A stretch of DNA of 64,000 nt from CAVZYN01 sp963779515 (GTDB lineage Bacteria > Pseudomonadota > Alphaproteobacteria > Rhizobiales > Hyphomicrobiaceae), in assembly GCA_963779515.1 (NCBI GenBank), contig CAVZYN010000001.1, positions 372,001 to 436,000 on the forward strand, read 5' to 3'. The notes below the pieces were generated by a model, which worked only from the letters and a program-made list of their open reading frames with translations, was not told the DNA's origin and ran no database searches. Every line of letters begins with the position of its first letter. Positions within the stretch are counted from its first letter, which is position 1. Shown piece after piece: positions 1-9,136 of this stretch. The position numbers and the translations under genes are program-made.

Positions 1-1
1 T

Positions 2-1246
2 TCGATGCTGTTCGTGATCCTGACGACGTTCCTGATGCCGATCTGCGTCCTGGCGAGTTGGGAGAGCATCGACGAGCGCGTCAAGGAATACATGGCCGCG
101 TTCCTGCTGCTCGAGACGCTGATGATCGGCGTGTTTTGCGCGCTGGATCTGGTGCTGTTCTATTTGTTCTTCGAAGGCGGCCTGATCCCGATGTTCCTGA
201 TCATCGGGGTGTGGGGCGGCAAACGCCGCGTCTACGCGAGCTTCAAGTTCTTCCTCTATACGCTGCTCGGCTCGGTGCTGATGCTGCTTGCCATCATGTA
301 CATGTATGGCGTGGCCGGCACGACGGACATCCCGACGCTGTTGAACCACAAGTTCGCCAAGGATGCCCAGTGGTGGCTGTGGCTCGCGTTCTTCGCCTCG
401 TTCGCGGTGAAGATGCCGATGTGGCCGGTGCATACGTGGCTGCCGGATGCGCACGTCGAGGCGCCGACCGCAGGGTCCGTGATCCTTGCTGGCGTGCTCC
501 TGAAAATGGGCGGTTATGGGTTCCTGCGGTTCTCGATGCCGATGTTTCCGCTTGCGAGCCAGGAGTTCGCGCCTTTCGTCTTCACGCTGTCGGTGGTGGC
601 GATCATTTACACCTCGCTGGTGGCGCTCGCCCAAGAAGACGTCAAGAAGCTGATCGCCTACTCCTCGGTCGCGCACATGGGCTTCGTGACCATGGGGATC
701 TTCACGTTCAACGTGCAGGGGGTCGATGGCGCGATCTTCCAGATGCTGTCGCATGGGCTTGTGTCGGCAGCACTTTTCCTCTGTGTCGGCGTCGTCTACG
801 ACCGCATGCACACGCGCGAGATCGCGGCGTATGGCGGGCTCGTCCACAACATGCCGATCTATGCGTTCTGCTTCATGATCTTTACGATGGCGAACGTTGG
901 GCTGCCGGGCACGAGCGGCTTCGTCGGCGAGTTCCTGACACTTCTTGCCGCCTTCAAAGCCAATACCTGGGTGGCGTTCTTTGCGACGACGGGCGTGATC
1001 TTGTCGGCGGCCTACGCGCTCTGGCTCTACCGGCGCATGATCTTCGGCAATCTCGATAAGCCGAGCCTCAAGGGCATCACCGACATGGGGTGGCGCGAGA
1101 TCGCCGTCCTCGCCCCGTTGGTGGTCTTGACGATCTACTACGGCGTCTATCCGGCGCCGATCCTCGACGTGACGGCGGTATCGGTGAAGAAGCTCGTGAC
1201 CAACTACGAAGCCGCCATCAAGACGGCTCAAGCGCTGACGCGCTGA
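2..1246 (+). CDS. nuoM: NADH-quinone oxidoreductase subunit M (5' end cut by window)
   Basis: This is a proton-pumping, antiporter-like membrane subunit of respiratory complex I. The frame is open to the left edge of the window, and about 415 residues are visible against roughly 500 usual, so about 90 N-terminal residues lie outside. The protein is almost wholly hydrophobic with many membrane segments. It keeps the conserved membrane glutamate in FFEGGLIPM and the lysine in FAVKMPMWPVHTWLPDAH, both known in this family to line the proton channel. The family motif SSVAHMGFV is also present. The stop lies 19 bases before nuoN, as expected for the end of a nuo operon. Identification is secure; the true start is not visible. 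Confidence 0.97.
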   Translation, partial: SMLFVILTTFLMPICVLASWESIDERVKEYMAAFLLLETLMIGVFCALDLVLFYLFFEGGLIPMFLIIGVWGGKRRVYASFKFFLYTLLGSVLMLLAIMYMYGVAGTTDIPTLLNHKFAKDAQWWLWLAFFASFAVKMPMWPVHTWLPDAHVEAPTAGSVILAGVLLKMGGYGFLRFSMPMFPLASQEFAPFVFTLSVVAIIYTSLVALAQEDVKKLIAYSSVAHMGFVTMGIFTFNVQGVDGAIFQMLSHGLVSAALFLCVGVVYDRMHTREIAAYGGLVHNMPIYAFCFMIFTMANVGLPGTSGFVGEFLTLLAAFKANTWVAFFATTGVILSAAYALWLYRRMIFGNLDKPSLKGITDMGWREIAVLAPLVVLTIYYGVYPAPILDVTAVSVKKLVTNYEAAIKTAQALTR

Positions 1247-1265
1247 GCAGGTAAGGACTGAGACG

Positions 1266-2768
1266 ATGATGGATTTGACGACAGCATCCTGGGCGTTGGC
1301 GCCGGAACTGATCCTGGCGCTTGGCGCCATGGCGCTGCTGATGGTCGGCGTGTTCCGGCCAGAGAATGACCGCAATGCGGAGTTGATCGGTTGGCTCACC
1401 GTCGGCGTGCTGGCCGCGGCGGGGTGGATGCTGTTGCGGCAACCGGCGGCGACGCAGTTCGTGTGCGACGCCGGCGCCAAGGCGTGCGCTGCCACCAACG
1501 CAGTGCTGATTGTCGATCCATTTGCGCGGTTCATGAAGCTCCTCGCGCTCGTGGGGGCGGCGGGCGCGTTGATCCTGTCGTTCGACGACATGCGCGAGGG
1601 CCGTTACCTCAAGTTCGAATACCCAGTGCTGGTGTTGCTCGCCACCTGCGGCATGCTGGTGATGATCTCGGCCAACGATCTGATCGCGCTCTATCTCGGG
1701 CTCGAGCTGCAGAGCCTCGCGCTCTACGTCGTCGCCGCCATCCGCCGCGACAACCTGCGGTCGAGCGAAGCCGGCCTCAAGTATTTCGTGCTGGGCGCGC
1801 TGTCGTCGGGCATGCTGCTCTATGGCGCGTCGCTGATCTACGGGTTCACGGGCTCGACCAATTTCGCGACCATCGCCTCGGTCGCCAAGGCGCCGGGCGC
1901 GGGCGCCAACATCGGCCTGATTTTCGGACTGGTGTTTCTGCTCGTTGGTCTCGCGTTCAAGATCTCGGCCGTGCCGTTCCACATGTGGACGCCCGACGTC
2001 TACGAAGGCGCGCCGACGCCCGTGACGGCGCTGTTTGCGTCCGCCCCGAAGGCCGCCGCGATGGCCCTGCTGGTGCGCGTTGTCGTCGGCGCGTTCGGCG
2101 GCATGAAGCCGCAGTGGCAGCAGGTTATTGTCGCCCTGTCGATCGCCTCCATGACGCTCGGCGCCTTCGCCGCCATCGGCCAGACCAACATCAAGCGACT
2201 GCTTGCGTACTCCTCGATCGCGAATATGGGCTTTGCGCTGGTGGGACTTGCAGCGGGCACGCCGGATGGCGTCCAGGGCGTGCTGATCTACATGGCGATC
2301 TATCTCGTGATGACGCTGGGTGCGTTCGCCTGCGTGCTGGCCATGAAGCGCGAAGGCGGCCCGGTTGAGACGATCGAGGATCTGGCGGGGGCATCTGAGA
2401 CCAATGGCGGAATGGCGGCGGCGCTCGCCGTGCTGATGTTCTCGCTCGCTGGCATCCCGCCGCTTGCCGGGTTCTTTGGCAAGTTCTACGTGTTCCTCGC
2501 GGCCGTCGACGCCAAGCTCTGGCTGTTGGCGGTGCTCGGCGTGCTGGCGAGCGTCGTCGGCGCCTACTACTATCTCCGCATCGTCAAGATCATGTACTTC
2601 GATGCGCCGAAGCAGGGTTTCATCAGCGGTGGTGCCAAGCAAGGGTTTGTCTATGCGGCGGCGGCAATTGCAATGATGATCGCGTTCCTGCCGTTGCCAT
2701 CGTGGATCTTGTCGCCGGGCCGCTGGTTGTTCGGTGCGGCGCAGGCGGCGGCCAAATCACTGTTTTGA
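1266..2768 (+). CDS. nuoN: NADH-quinone oxidoreductase subunit N
   Basis: This is the last membrane antiporter-like subunit of complex I, 500 residues, a usual full length. Conserved family features are visible: the glutamate in YLGLELQSLALYV, the lysine in AFKISAVPFHMWTPD, the stretch YSSIANMGFALVG and PPLAGFFGKF in the C-terminal half. About 14 hydrophobic segments run through the protein. The ATG follows an AAGGA-like ribosome site, 19 bases after nuoM, so the two are cotranscribed. The next gene, birA, starts 28 bases downstream, an arrangement common in Hyphomicrobiales. Confidence 0.98.
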   Translation: MMDLTTASWALAPELILALGAMALLMVGVFRPENDRNAELIGWLTVGVLAAAGWMLLRQPAATQFVCDAGAKACAATNAVLIVDPFARFMKLLALVGAAGALILSFDDMREGRYLKFEYPVLVLLATCGMLVMISANDLIALYLGLELQSLALYVVAAIRRDNLRSSEAGLKYFVLGALSSGMLLYGASLIYGFTGSTNFATIASVAKAPGAGANIGLIFGLVFLLVGLAFKISAVPFHMWTPDVYEGAPTPVTALFASAPKAAAMALLVRVVVGAFGGMKPQWQQVIVALSIASMTLGAFAAIGQTNIKRLLAYSSIANMGFALVGLAAGTPDGVQGVLIYMAIYLVMTLGAFACVLAMKREGGPVETIEDLAGASETNGGMAAALAVLMFSLAGIPPLAGFFGKFYVFLAAVDAKLWLLAVLGVLASVVGAYYYLRIVKIMYFDAPKQGFISGGAKQGFVYAAAAIAMMIAFLPLPSWILSPGRWLFGAAQAAAKSLF

Positions 2769-2796
2769 GACGTCGTTGTTCTGAGTCCGAGGGGCA

Positions 2797-3549
2797 ATGC
2801 CCGACCTGGTAGTGGCGCCTTCGGGCGCACGCGTCGAAACGCTGGCAACGATCGATTCAACCAACGCCGAAGGCATGCGCCGCGTGGCCGGCGGTGAACG
2901 TGGACCGCTGTGGCTGAGGGCGATCGAGCAGACGGGCGGCAAGGGCCGATCGGGGCGGCCGTGGTCGTCGGTGCCCGGCAACCTCTATGCGAGCCTCGTG
3001 ACGGCGCTCTCGGCACCCTTGGCCGCCGTGCCGCAGCTGTCCCTGGTCGCGGGTGTCGCGGCGGTGGACGCGATCGCCGCCGTCGCGGGGCCGATTGCAG
3101 GACCACGGCTGAAATGGCCGAATGATGTGCTGATCGGCGGCGCCAAGCTCGCGGGGATCCTGCCGGAAAGCACGACGATCGGCGGTCAGTTGGTCACGGT
3201 GCTCGGCATCGGCATCAACCTCGCGCATCATCCCGAGGGCCTCGGGCGGGCCGCGACCCACGTGGCCGCGCACGCCATGCCCGTGGCCCCCCATGACATG
3301 CTCAGCGGTCTGGATACAGCGCTTGCCCAATGGTTGGATGTCTGGCAAGCCGGGGCAGGATTTGCAGATATACGGGCCGCATGGCTGGCCCGTGCTGGGA
3401 ATTTCGGCGAAGCGATTTCCGTTCACGATACCAGTGGTCTCAGGACCGGTACGTTCGCAGGGCTCGATGATGATGGTGCATTGCTGATGCGGTGCGCGAA
3501 CGGATCGATGCAGCGCATTGCCTATGGCGATGTGAGCTTGGGCAGTTAA
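2797..3549 (+). CDS. birA: Biotin--[acetyl-CoA-carboxylase] ligase
   Basis: This enzyme activates biotin with ATP and attaches it to the lysine of biotin carboxyl carrier domains such as AccB. The 250-residue protein has the biotinyl-AMP loop GGKGRSGRPW at about residues 47-56 and the catalytic segment KWPNDVLIGGAKLAG at about 106-120. It lacks the N-terminal helix-turn-helix of E. coli BirA, so it should be a monofunctional ligase without repressor activity. It sits between nuoN and rnj in a tight co-directional run, the common alphaproteobacterial position. The loop departs slightly from the usual GRGRRGR form. Confidence 0.95.
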   Translation: MPDLVVAPSGARVETLATIDSTNAEGMRRVAGGERGPLWLRAIEQTGGKGRSGRPWSSVPGNLYASLVTALSAPLAAVPQLSLVAGVAAVDAIAAVAGPIAGPRLKWPNDVLIGGAKLAGILPESTTIGGQLVTVLGIGINLAHHPEGLGRAATHVAAHAMPVAPHDMLSGLDTALAQWLDVWQAGAGFADIRAAWLARAGNFGEAISVHDTSGLRTGTFAGLDDDGALLMRCANGSMQRIAYGDVSLGS

Positions 3550-3568
3550 AGGGAGTTGGGGCCGGGGT

Positions 3569-5281
3569 ATGGCGGAACGTAAGACGACGAAACGGCGCGA
3601 GGCCGGCGAAAGCGAACTCGTGTTACTCGCGCTCGGCGGTCTCGGCGAGATCGGCATGAATTGCTATCTCTACGGCGTCGGACCTGCCGATGATCGGGAG
3701 TGGCTGCTGGTGGATCTCGGGATCACGTTTCCCGAAGGCGAGTTCGATCCGGGCGTCGATGTGATCCTGCCAGATCTCAGGTTTCTCGAGGCCGAGCGTG
3801 GCAATCTCTCTGGGCTGGTTCTGACGCACGCGCACGAGGACCATTTCGGCGCCGTGATCGAGTTGTGGCCGAAGTTCAACAAGCCGGTCTTTGCGACGCC
3901 GTTCACGGCCGCTCTGTTGCGCGCAAAACTCGCGGAGTTCGGCGGCTCCGTGAAATTGAAGATCATCGAAATCGACCTCGATAGCCGTTTCAACGTGGGC
4001 GGCTTCGACCTCGAACTCGTGTCGGTTTCACACTCGATCCCCGAGCCGAACGGGCTGATCATTCGTACCCCGCACGGCACGGTGCTGCACACCGGCGACT
4101 GGAAGCTCGATCCGACGCCCGTATTGGGCGCACCAACGGACGAGGCCAAGCTCGCCCGGCTCGGCGACGAAGGCGTGCTGGCGCTCGTTTGCGATTCGAC
4201 CAATGCCATGCGCGAAGGGCGCTCGCCGTCGGAACTCGACGTCGCAAAGTCGATCGGCACGATCATCCGCAACGCCAAGCAGCGAGTGGCGGTGACGATT
4301 TTTGCCTCGAACGTCGCGCGCATCAAGGCGGTGGCGGATGCGGCGCGCGCGTCGGGCCGCCAACTCGTCGTCGCCGGACGCGCGATGCACCGCATGATCG
4401 AAGTGGCGATCGAAACCGGGTATCTGCCGAAGGGATTTCGCTATCATGATCAGCAGCACTTCCAGTACCTGAAGCCCGAGCAGACGATCGTGCTGCTGAC
4501 CGGCAGCCAGGGTGAACCGCGTGCGGCGCTCGCACGCGTCGCCGAGGGCCAGCACCCCGAAGTAAAGCTCGACAAGGGCGACCTCGTGATCTTTTCCTCG
4601 CGCACGATCCCGGGCAACGAAAAGGAAGTCGGCCGCATCCAGAACAAGCTCGTCGATCAGGGCGTTGAACTGATCACCGACAACGACGCGCTCGTGCACG
4701 TGACCGGGCATCCGCGGCGCGAAGAGCTGAAGGAGATGTACGGCTGGGTGAAGCCGAAACTCGCGATACCGATGCACGGCGAGGCGCGGCATCTGGCGGC
4801 CCACGCCGCGTTGGCGAAGGCGGCGGGTGTGCCGGACGTGCTCGTCGCCCGCAACGGCGACGTGGTTCTGATCGGGCCCGGCAGACCGCGCATCATCGGC
4901 GACGCGCCGGTCGGACGCGTGTTCCGGGATGGCAATTTGCTGATCGGCAGCGAAGAGAGCCCCGTGCGCGAGCGGCGCAAACTCTCGTTTGTCGGCATCG
5001 TGATCGTAAGCTTGGTGTTGTCGTCGCGCGGCGAACTGGTTGTCGAGCCCGAAGTGGCGCTGGACGGCATTCCCGAGCATGATAGGGCGGGCCGGCAGAT
5101 GTTCGACATCATCCTCGATGCGGTCGAGGGAACGTTGAAGTCGATCCCGCCCAAACGGCGCGGCGAGGGCGAGATGGTGCGGGAAGCCGTGCGCCGGTCG
5201 GTGCGCGCCGCGGTCGATCAGGCCTGGGGCAAGAAGCCCATCACCAAAGTCATGCTGGCGCAGCTCTCCGCCAAGAGCTAA
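3569..5281 (+). CDS. rnj: Ribonuclease J (5'-3' exo-/endoribonuclease)
   Basis: This 570-residue MBL/beta-CASP nuclease degrades and processes RNA in the cytosol. The zinc-binding signature is H87-x-H89-x-D91-H92 in LTHAHEDHFGAV. Further MBL motifs (HSIPEPNG, LHTGDWK) and the beta-CASP region with SSRTIPGNE and VHVTGHPRREEL follow in normal order, with a C-terminal domain after residue about 460. Length is typical for RNase J. It starts 19 bases after birA, suggesting cotranscription. Alphaproteobacteria usually carry one RNase J, important for rRNA and mRNA maturation. Confidence 0.96.
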   Translation: MAERKTTKRREAGESELVLLALGGLGEIGMNCYLYGVGPADDREWLLVDLGITFPEGEFDPGVDVILPDLRFLEAERGNLSGLVLTHAHEDHFGAVIELWPKFNKPVFATPFTAALLRAKLAEFGGSVKLKIIEIDLDSRFNVGGFDLELVSVSHSIPEPNGLIIRTPHGTVLHTGDWKLDPTPVLGAPTDEAKLARLGDEGVLALVCDSTNAMREGRSPSELDVAKSIGTIIRNAKQRVAVTIFASNVARIKAVADAARASGRQLVVAGRAMHRMIEVAIETGYLPKGFRYHDQQHFQYLKPEQTIVLLTGSQGEPRAALARVAEGQHPEVKLDKGDLVIFSSRTIPGNEKEVGRIQNKLVDQGVELITDNDALVHVTGHPRREELKEMYGWVKPKLAIPMHGEARHLAAHAALAKAAGVPDVLVARNGDVVLIGPGRPRIIGDAPVGRVFRDGNLLIGSEESPVRERRKLSFVGIVIVSLVLSSRGELVVEPEVALDGIPEHDRAGRQMFDIILDAVEGTLKSIPPKRRGEGEMVREAVRRSVRAAVDQAWGKKPITKVMLAQLSAKS

Positions 5282-5317
5282 CCAAGATTACATGTTCGTG
5301 CGAAGTTGGAGGTGTCC

Positions 5318-5722
5318 ATGATCGGCCGGCTCAATCACGTCGCCATTGCGGTATCGAGCCTGGTGAAAGGCACCGCGATTTACGCCACGACCCTCGGCGC
5401 AAAGGTGTCGCCGCCGTCGCCACAGCCCGCGCACGGCGTGACGGTCGTGTTCGTCGAACTTCCCAACACCAAGATTGAACTCTTGGAGCCGCTCGGCGCC
5501 AACTCGCCGATCGCGAAATTTCTCGAGCGCAATCCAGATGGTGGTATCCATCATGTCTGTTACGAGGTGGCAGATATCATCAAGGCGCGCGACAAACTGA
5601 AGGCGGACGGCGCGCGCGTCCTCGGCGATGGCGAACCGAAAATCGGGGCCCACGGCAAGCCGGTGCTGTTTCTGCATCCGAAGGATTTCTGCGGCACACT
5701 CGTGGAACTCGAGCAGGTTTGA
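5318..5722 (+). CDS. mce: Methylmalonyl-CoA epimerase
   Basis: This vicinal-oxygen-chelate fold enzyme interconverts (R)- and (S)-methylmalonyl-CoA in propionyl-CoA degradation. The 134-residue protein opens with MIGRLNHVAIAV and contains the typical ELPNTKIELLEPLG and GIHHVCYEV segments, with the metal-binding His and Glu expected for the family. I chose the ATG at 5318 over the upstream in-frame TTG at 5306 because a GGAGG ribosome site (5308-5312) lies just ahead of it. It is followed 18 bases later by a DUF1467 gene, a conserved pairing in Hyphomicrobiales. Confidence 0.95.
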   Translation: MIGRLNHVAIAVSSLVKGTAIYATTLGAKVSPPSPQPAHGVTVVFVELPNTKIELLEPLGANSPIAKFLERNPDGGIHHVCYEVADIIKARDKLKADGARVLGDGEPKIGAHGKPVLFLHPKDFCGTLVELEQV

Positions 5723-5740
5723 TCCCGAAAGGAGAGCGCC

Positions 5741-6019
5741 ATGAGTGTTGCGCTGGGCTTGGCGCTTTATTTCATCATCTGGTGGGTGTGCTTGTTTGCC
5801 GTGCTTCCTTTCGGCGTGCGCACTCAGGCCGAAGCAGGTGAGGTGGTGCAGGGGACGCCGGAGAGCGCGCCCGCCGCACCGCGCATGAAACGCGTCGCGC
5901 TCATCACGACGGCAGTCGCGACGGCGATATTTGCAGCGGTCTATTTCATGATCGCGAACGAGGCAGCCAATGCCGCGCTCGTCAGGCTGTTGGGATGGTC
6001 TGGGCCCGGTATCCGCTGA
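5741..6019 (+). CDS. DUF1467 family small membrane protein
   Basis: This is a 92-residue protein with two predicted membrane segments, about residues 4-26 (rich in F, I, W, V) and 52-74. A short, Glu/Pro-rich loop lies between them. The IIWWVCLFAVLPFGVRTQAE stretch is typical of the DUF1467 family, short inner-membrane proteins of unknown function common in Alphaproteobacteria downstream of mce. It has a good AAGGAGA-type ribosome site. A hairpin follows the stop within 15 bases, so this is probably the last gene of the nuo-birA-rnj-mce transcription unit. Confidence 0.85.
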   Translation: MSVALGLALYFIIWWVCLFAVLPFGVRTQAEAGEVVQGTPESAPAAPRMKRVALITTAVATAIFAAVYFMIANEAANAALVRLLGWSGPGIR

Positions 6020-6030
6020 ACCCAAAAAGC

Positions 6031-6066
6031 GAAAGAGCAGGGCCCATTTACGAGCTCTGCTCTTTC
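6031..6066 (+). terminator. Hairpin, probable terminator after DUF1467
   Basis: A perfect 10-base stem (GAAAGAGCAG at 6031-6040 with CTGCTCTTTC at 6057-6066) encloses a 16-base loop. It sits 12 bases after the DUF1467 stop. It lacks a strong T tract, as the following bases are AAAA, so it may act with Rho or only as an mRNA 3' stabiliser. Its position before a 450-base gap supports an operon boundary. Confidence 0.6.
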
Positions 6067-6472
6067 AAAATCAGTCCCCCGTATCCGCTGCAGAATACGC
6101 AGCACGTGCGGTCAGGGATGTTTTGTTCTTCCCTAGACTTGGGCGCGGGACCGGTTGTGACCACCCGGCTTCACCCAAATAACGAGCGCATAATGCACGC
6201 CGCACGGTGTCTGTCATCCTCCTATGTCTGAAAAATACCACCCGCAACACTTGTTCCGTTTGGGCAAAAAACGAGGGATGCAGGATTCCAGGCTGCAGCC
6301 CACTTTCTCAGCGTCGATGTGATTACATCATTGGCCGGCAAATGGGCTTTGGACGGCCGTTGCCAAGCCATTGCAACCCAGGGCGGGAATGGGTATCACC
6401 CAGCCTCACTCCGGCGCGTCGCCATGGACGCTGGCCGGCCTTTCCCCATTGAACCGCGAATGTAGCCCGCCC
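6067..6472. other. Intergenic region before proS, nothing recognised
   Basis: About 400 bases separate the hairpin from proS. I see no convincing gene, tRNA or T-box-like structure. Short open frames here have no ribosome sites and low-complexity compositions. The proS promoter presumably lies in this stretch, but I could not single out a clear -35/-10 pair. Confidence 0.5.
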
Positions 6473-7819
6473 ATGCGCCTATCCCGCTATTTCCTGCCCG
6501 TTCTCCGCGATACGCCGAAAGAGGCGGAAATCGTTTCGCATCAGATGATGCTGCGCTGCGGTCTCGTGAAACAGGCGAGTGCCGGGATTTATTCGTGGCT
6601 GCCGCTGGGGTTGCGCGTTCTGAACAAGATTGAGCAGATCGTCCGCGAGGAGCAGGACCGCACTGGCGCGGTCGAGGTTCTGATGCCGACAATCCAGGCC
6701 GCCGACCTCTGGCGCCAGTCCGGCCGCTATGACGATTACGGCAAGGAGATGCTGCGCATCCAGGACCGGCACGACCGCGAGATGCTCTATGGCCCGACCA
6801 ACGAAGAGCTGATCACCGAGATCTTCCGCGACGGCCTCAAGTCCTACAAGGAACTGCCGCGCAACCTCTACCATATCCAATGGAAGTTCCGCGACGAAGT
6901 GCGCCCGCGGTTCGGCGTGATGCGTGGTCGTGAGTTCCTGATGAAGGACGCCTACTCGTTCGACCTCACGCCCGAAGGCGCGCGGCACTCCTACAACAAG
7001 ATGTTCGTCGCTTATCTCCGCACGTTCGCGCGCATGGGCCTGAAGGCGATTCCCATGGCCGCCGATACGGGGCCGATTGGTGGCGACTTGAGCCACGAGT
7101 TCATCATTCTGGCCGACACCGGCGAAAGCCAAGTGTTCTGCCACAAGGATCTGATCGAGGGCGCGCCGCCGCCGGCCAACACGGACTTCGATCAGGATCT
7201 CTCGCCGATCTTCCAGAAATGGACGTCGCTCTATGCGGCAACGGACGAAAAACACGAGGCCGCGCGGTTCGAAGCGGAGGTGCCGGCCGACAAGCGCGTC
7301 ACCGCGCGTGGCATCGAAGTCGGCCATATTTTCTACTTCGGGACCAAGTACTCGAAGCCCATGAAGTGTCACGTTCAGGGGCCGGACGGCAAGATGGTCG
7401 ATCTGCAGATGGGCTCCTATGGCGTCGGCGTTTCGCGTCTGGTCGGCGCGATCATCGAGGCGTCACACGACAAAGACGGGATCGTCTGGCCCGTCCCGGT
7501 CGCGCCCTTCGAGGTCGGCTTGATCAATCTGAAGGCTGGCGACAAGGAAACCGACGCAGCGTGCGCCGACATCTATTCAAAGCTGCAGACGGCGGGCCTC
7601 ACCGTGCTCTACGACGACACCGACGAACGCGCGGGCGGCAAGTTTGCGACCATGGATCTGATCGGCTTGCCGTTCCAGTTCATCGTTGGGCCCAAGGGCC
7701 TCAAGACCGGTGACGTCGAAATCAAAGAGCGCAAGTCGGGTGAGCGTCAGACGATGACGATCGAGGCAGCGACCCGCCGGCTGATCGAGCTGGTGTCAGC
7801 GCGCCGCATTCTCGCCTGA
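6473..7819 (+). CDS. proS: Prolyl-tRNA synthetase (short alphaproteobacterial form)
   Basis: This class II aminoacyl-tRNA synthetase charges tRNA-Pro. At 448 residues it is the short bacterial form without the large editing insertion of E. coli ProS. The catalytic core shows MRLSRYFLPVLRDTPKEAE at the N-terminus, the motif 2 region FRDEVRPRFGVMRGREFLMK and MGSYGVGVSR of motif 3. The anticodon-binding domain follows (VLYDDTDERAGGKF). I placed the start at the ATG at 6473; the frame is open further up to 6371, but that upstream part is not like the family. It lies 18 bases before lolE and is probably cotranscribed with it. Confidence 0.96.
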   Translation: MRLSRYFLPVLRDTPKEAEIVSHQMMLRCGLVKQASAGIYSWLPLGLRVLNKIEQIVREEQDRTGAVEVLMPTIQAADLWRQSGRYDDYGKEMLRIQDRHDREMLYGPTNEELITEIFRDGLKSYKELPRNLYHIQWKFRDEVRPRFGVMRGREFLMKDAYSFDLTPEGARHSYNKMFVAYLRTFARMGLKAIPMAADTGPIGGDLSHEFIILADTGESQVFCHKDLIEGAPPPANTDFDQDLSPIFQKWTSLYAATDEKHEAARFEAEVPADKRVTARGIEVGHIFYFGTKYSKPMKCHVQGPDGKMVDLQMGSYGVGVSRLVGAIIEASHDKDGIVWPVPVAPFEVGLINLKAGDKETDAACADIYSKLQTAGLTVLYDDTDERAGGKFATMDLIGLPFQFIVGPKGLKTGDVEIKERKSGERQTMTIEAATRRLIELVSARRILA

Positions 7820-7837
7820 GCAACCACAACGGGGTGG

Positions 7838-9133
7838 ATGGGCATGACAGCTGCAGCGCCATCGGGCGCGCCGATCGACACCAGATCCTTCGCCCCTTTC
7901 GAGTGGATGCTCGCGGGCCGCTATTTGCGGGCGCGGCGCAAGGAAGGTTTCATCTCGGTGATCGCCGGGTTCTCGTTTCTCGGCATCATGCTGGGCGTCG
8001 CAACGCTGATCATCGTCATGGCGGTGATGAACGGCTTCCGCAAGGAGCTGGTCGGAAAAATCCTGGGGTTGAACGGCCATATCATTGTCAATCGCACCGA
8101 TGGCCCGTTCGAGGATTACGAGGACATTGCCAAGAAGATAGCGGCCATCAAGGGCGTGAAGCACGCGATTCCCTTGTCCGATGGGCAGGTCATGGCGTCG
8201 TCGCCCGCGCAGGCCGTCGGTGCCAACGTGCGCGGCATCGCGGAGGCTGGCCTGCGGGCGCTGCCGCAAATCTCGGACAACGTGCGCCAAGGCACCATCG
8301 ACGGCTTCAACGAAAGCGCGAGCGTCGCGATTGGTATCCGGCTCGCCGATAACCTGCGGCTCAAGGCCGGCGATACGATCACGCTGATTTCGCCGCGCGG
8401 GGCGTGTACGCCATTCGGATGCGTGCCGCGCACCAAGGGCTATCCGATCTCCGCCATCTTCGAGATGGGGATGTCGGAGTACGATCGCATCATGGTGTTC
8501 ATGCCGTTGGAAGAGTCGCAGAAGTTCTTCGGCAAGCAAGGCCAGGTCGAGGCGATCGAAGTGCTGGTGGAGGATGCCAACGCGGTCGATGCCTATACGG
8601 CGGAGATGAAGAAACAACTCGGACCCAACGGATTCTGGTACTCCGACTGGCGCAAGCGCAACGAGCAATTCATCCGCGTGCTCGATCTCGAGCGCACGAT
8701 GATGTTCATCATTCTGTCGCTGATCGTGCTGGTGGCGGCCTTCAACATCATTTCCGGCCTGATGATGCTGGTGAAGGACAAGGGCCGTGACATCGGCATC
8801 CTGCGCACCATGGGCGCGACCAAGGGCGCGATCATGCGCGTGTTTCTCATTACGGGTGCGGCGATCGGCGTCGTCGGCACGCTCGCGGGACTGGTCCTTG
8901 GCGTTCTCTTCTGCTGGAACATCGAGAGCATCCGCCGCTTCGTCGAGTGGATCACGGGACGCGGCGTGTTCGATGAAAAATTCTACTATCTGTCGAAGCT
9001 GCCGGCCGAATTGGATCCCTGGGAAACGGGGATGATCGTGCTGATGGCGCTGGCGCTCTCGATTCTGGCGACCCTCTACCCCTCGTGGCGGGCCTCGCGG
9101 CTCGATCCGGTCGAAGCGCTGCGGTACGGGTGA
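7838..9133 (+). CDS. lolE: Lipoprotein-releasing ABC transporter permease LolC/LolE
   Basis: This is the inner-membrane permease that extracts outer-membrane lipoproteins and hands them to LolA. The 431-residue protein has one N-terminal membrane helix (about residues 39-63), a large periplasmic domain, and three C-terminal helices (about 285-310, 335-362, 388-415) ending in LYPSWRASRLDPVEALRYG, the standard FtsX/LolCE tail. The ATG at 7838 nearly touches a GGGGTGG purine run. The ATG at 7844 has better spacing from it and may be the real start. Alphaproteobacteria use a single LolF-like LolC/E protein. lolD follows after 3 bases. Confidence 0.95.
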   Translation: MGMTAAAPSGAPIDTRSFAPFEWMLAGRYLRARRKEGFISVIAGFSFLGIMLGVATLIIVMAVMNGFRKELVGKILGLNGHIIVNRTDGPFEDYEDIAKKIAAIKGVKHAIPLSDGQVMASSPAQAVGANVRGIAEAGLRALPQISDNVRQGTIDGFNESASVAIGIRLADNLRLKAGDTITLISPRGACTPFGCVPRTKGYPISAIFEMGMSEYDRIMVFMPLEESQKFFGKQGQVEAIEVLVEDANAVDAYTAEMKKQLGPNGFWYSDWRKRNEQFIRVLDLERTMMFIILSLIVLVAAFNIISGLMMLVKDKGRDIGILRTMGATKGAIMRVFLITGAAIGVVGTLAGLVLGVLFCWNIESIRRFVEWITGRGVFDEKFYYLSKLPAELDPWETGMIVLMALALSILATLYPSWRASRLDPVEALRYG

Positions 9134-9136
9134 GGC

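Noticed and set aside
1218..2642. A 474-codon frame opposite nuoN
   Set aside because: His/Gln/Arg-rich mirror of a membrane protein gene; no start signal.
6067..6472. tRNA or T-box leader upstream of proS
   Set aside because: I found no cloverleaf, no T-box consensus and no anticodon-arm pairing.
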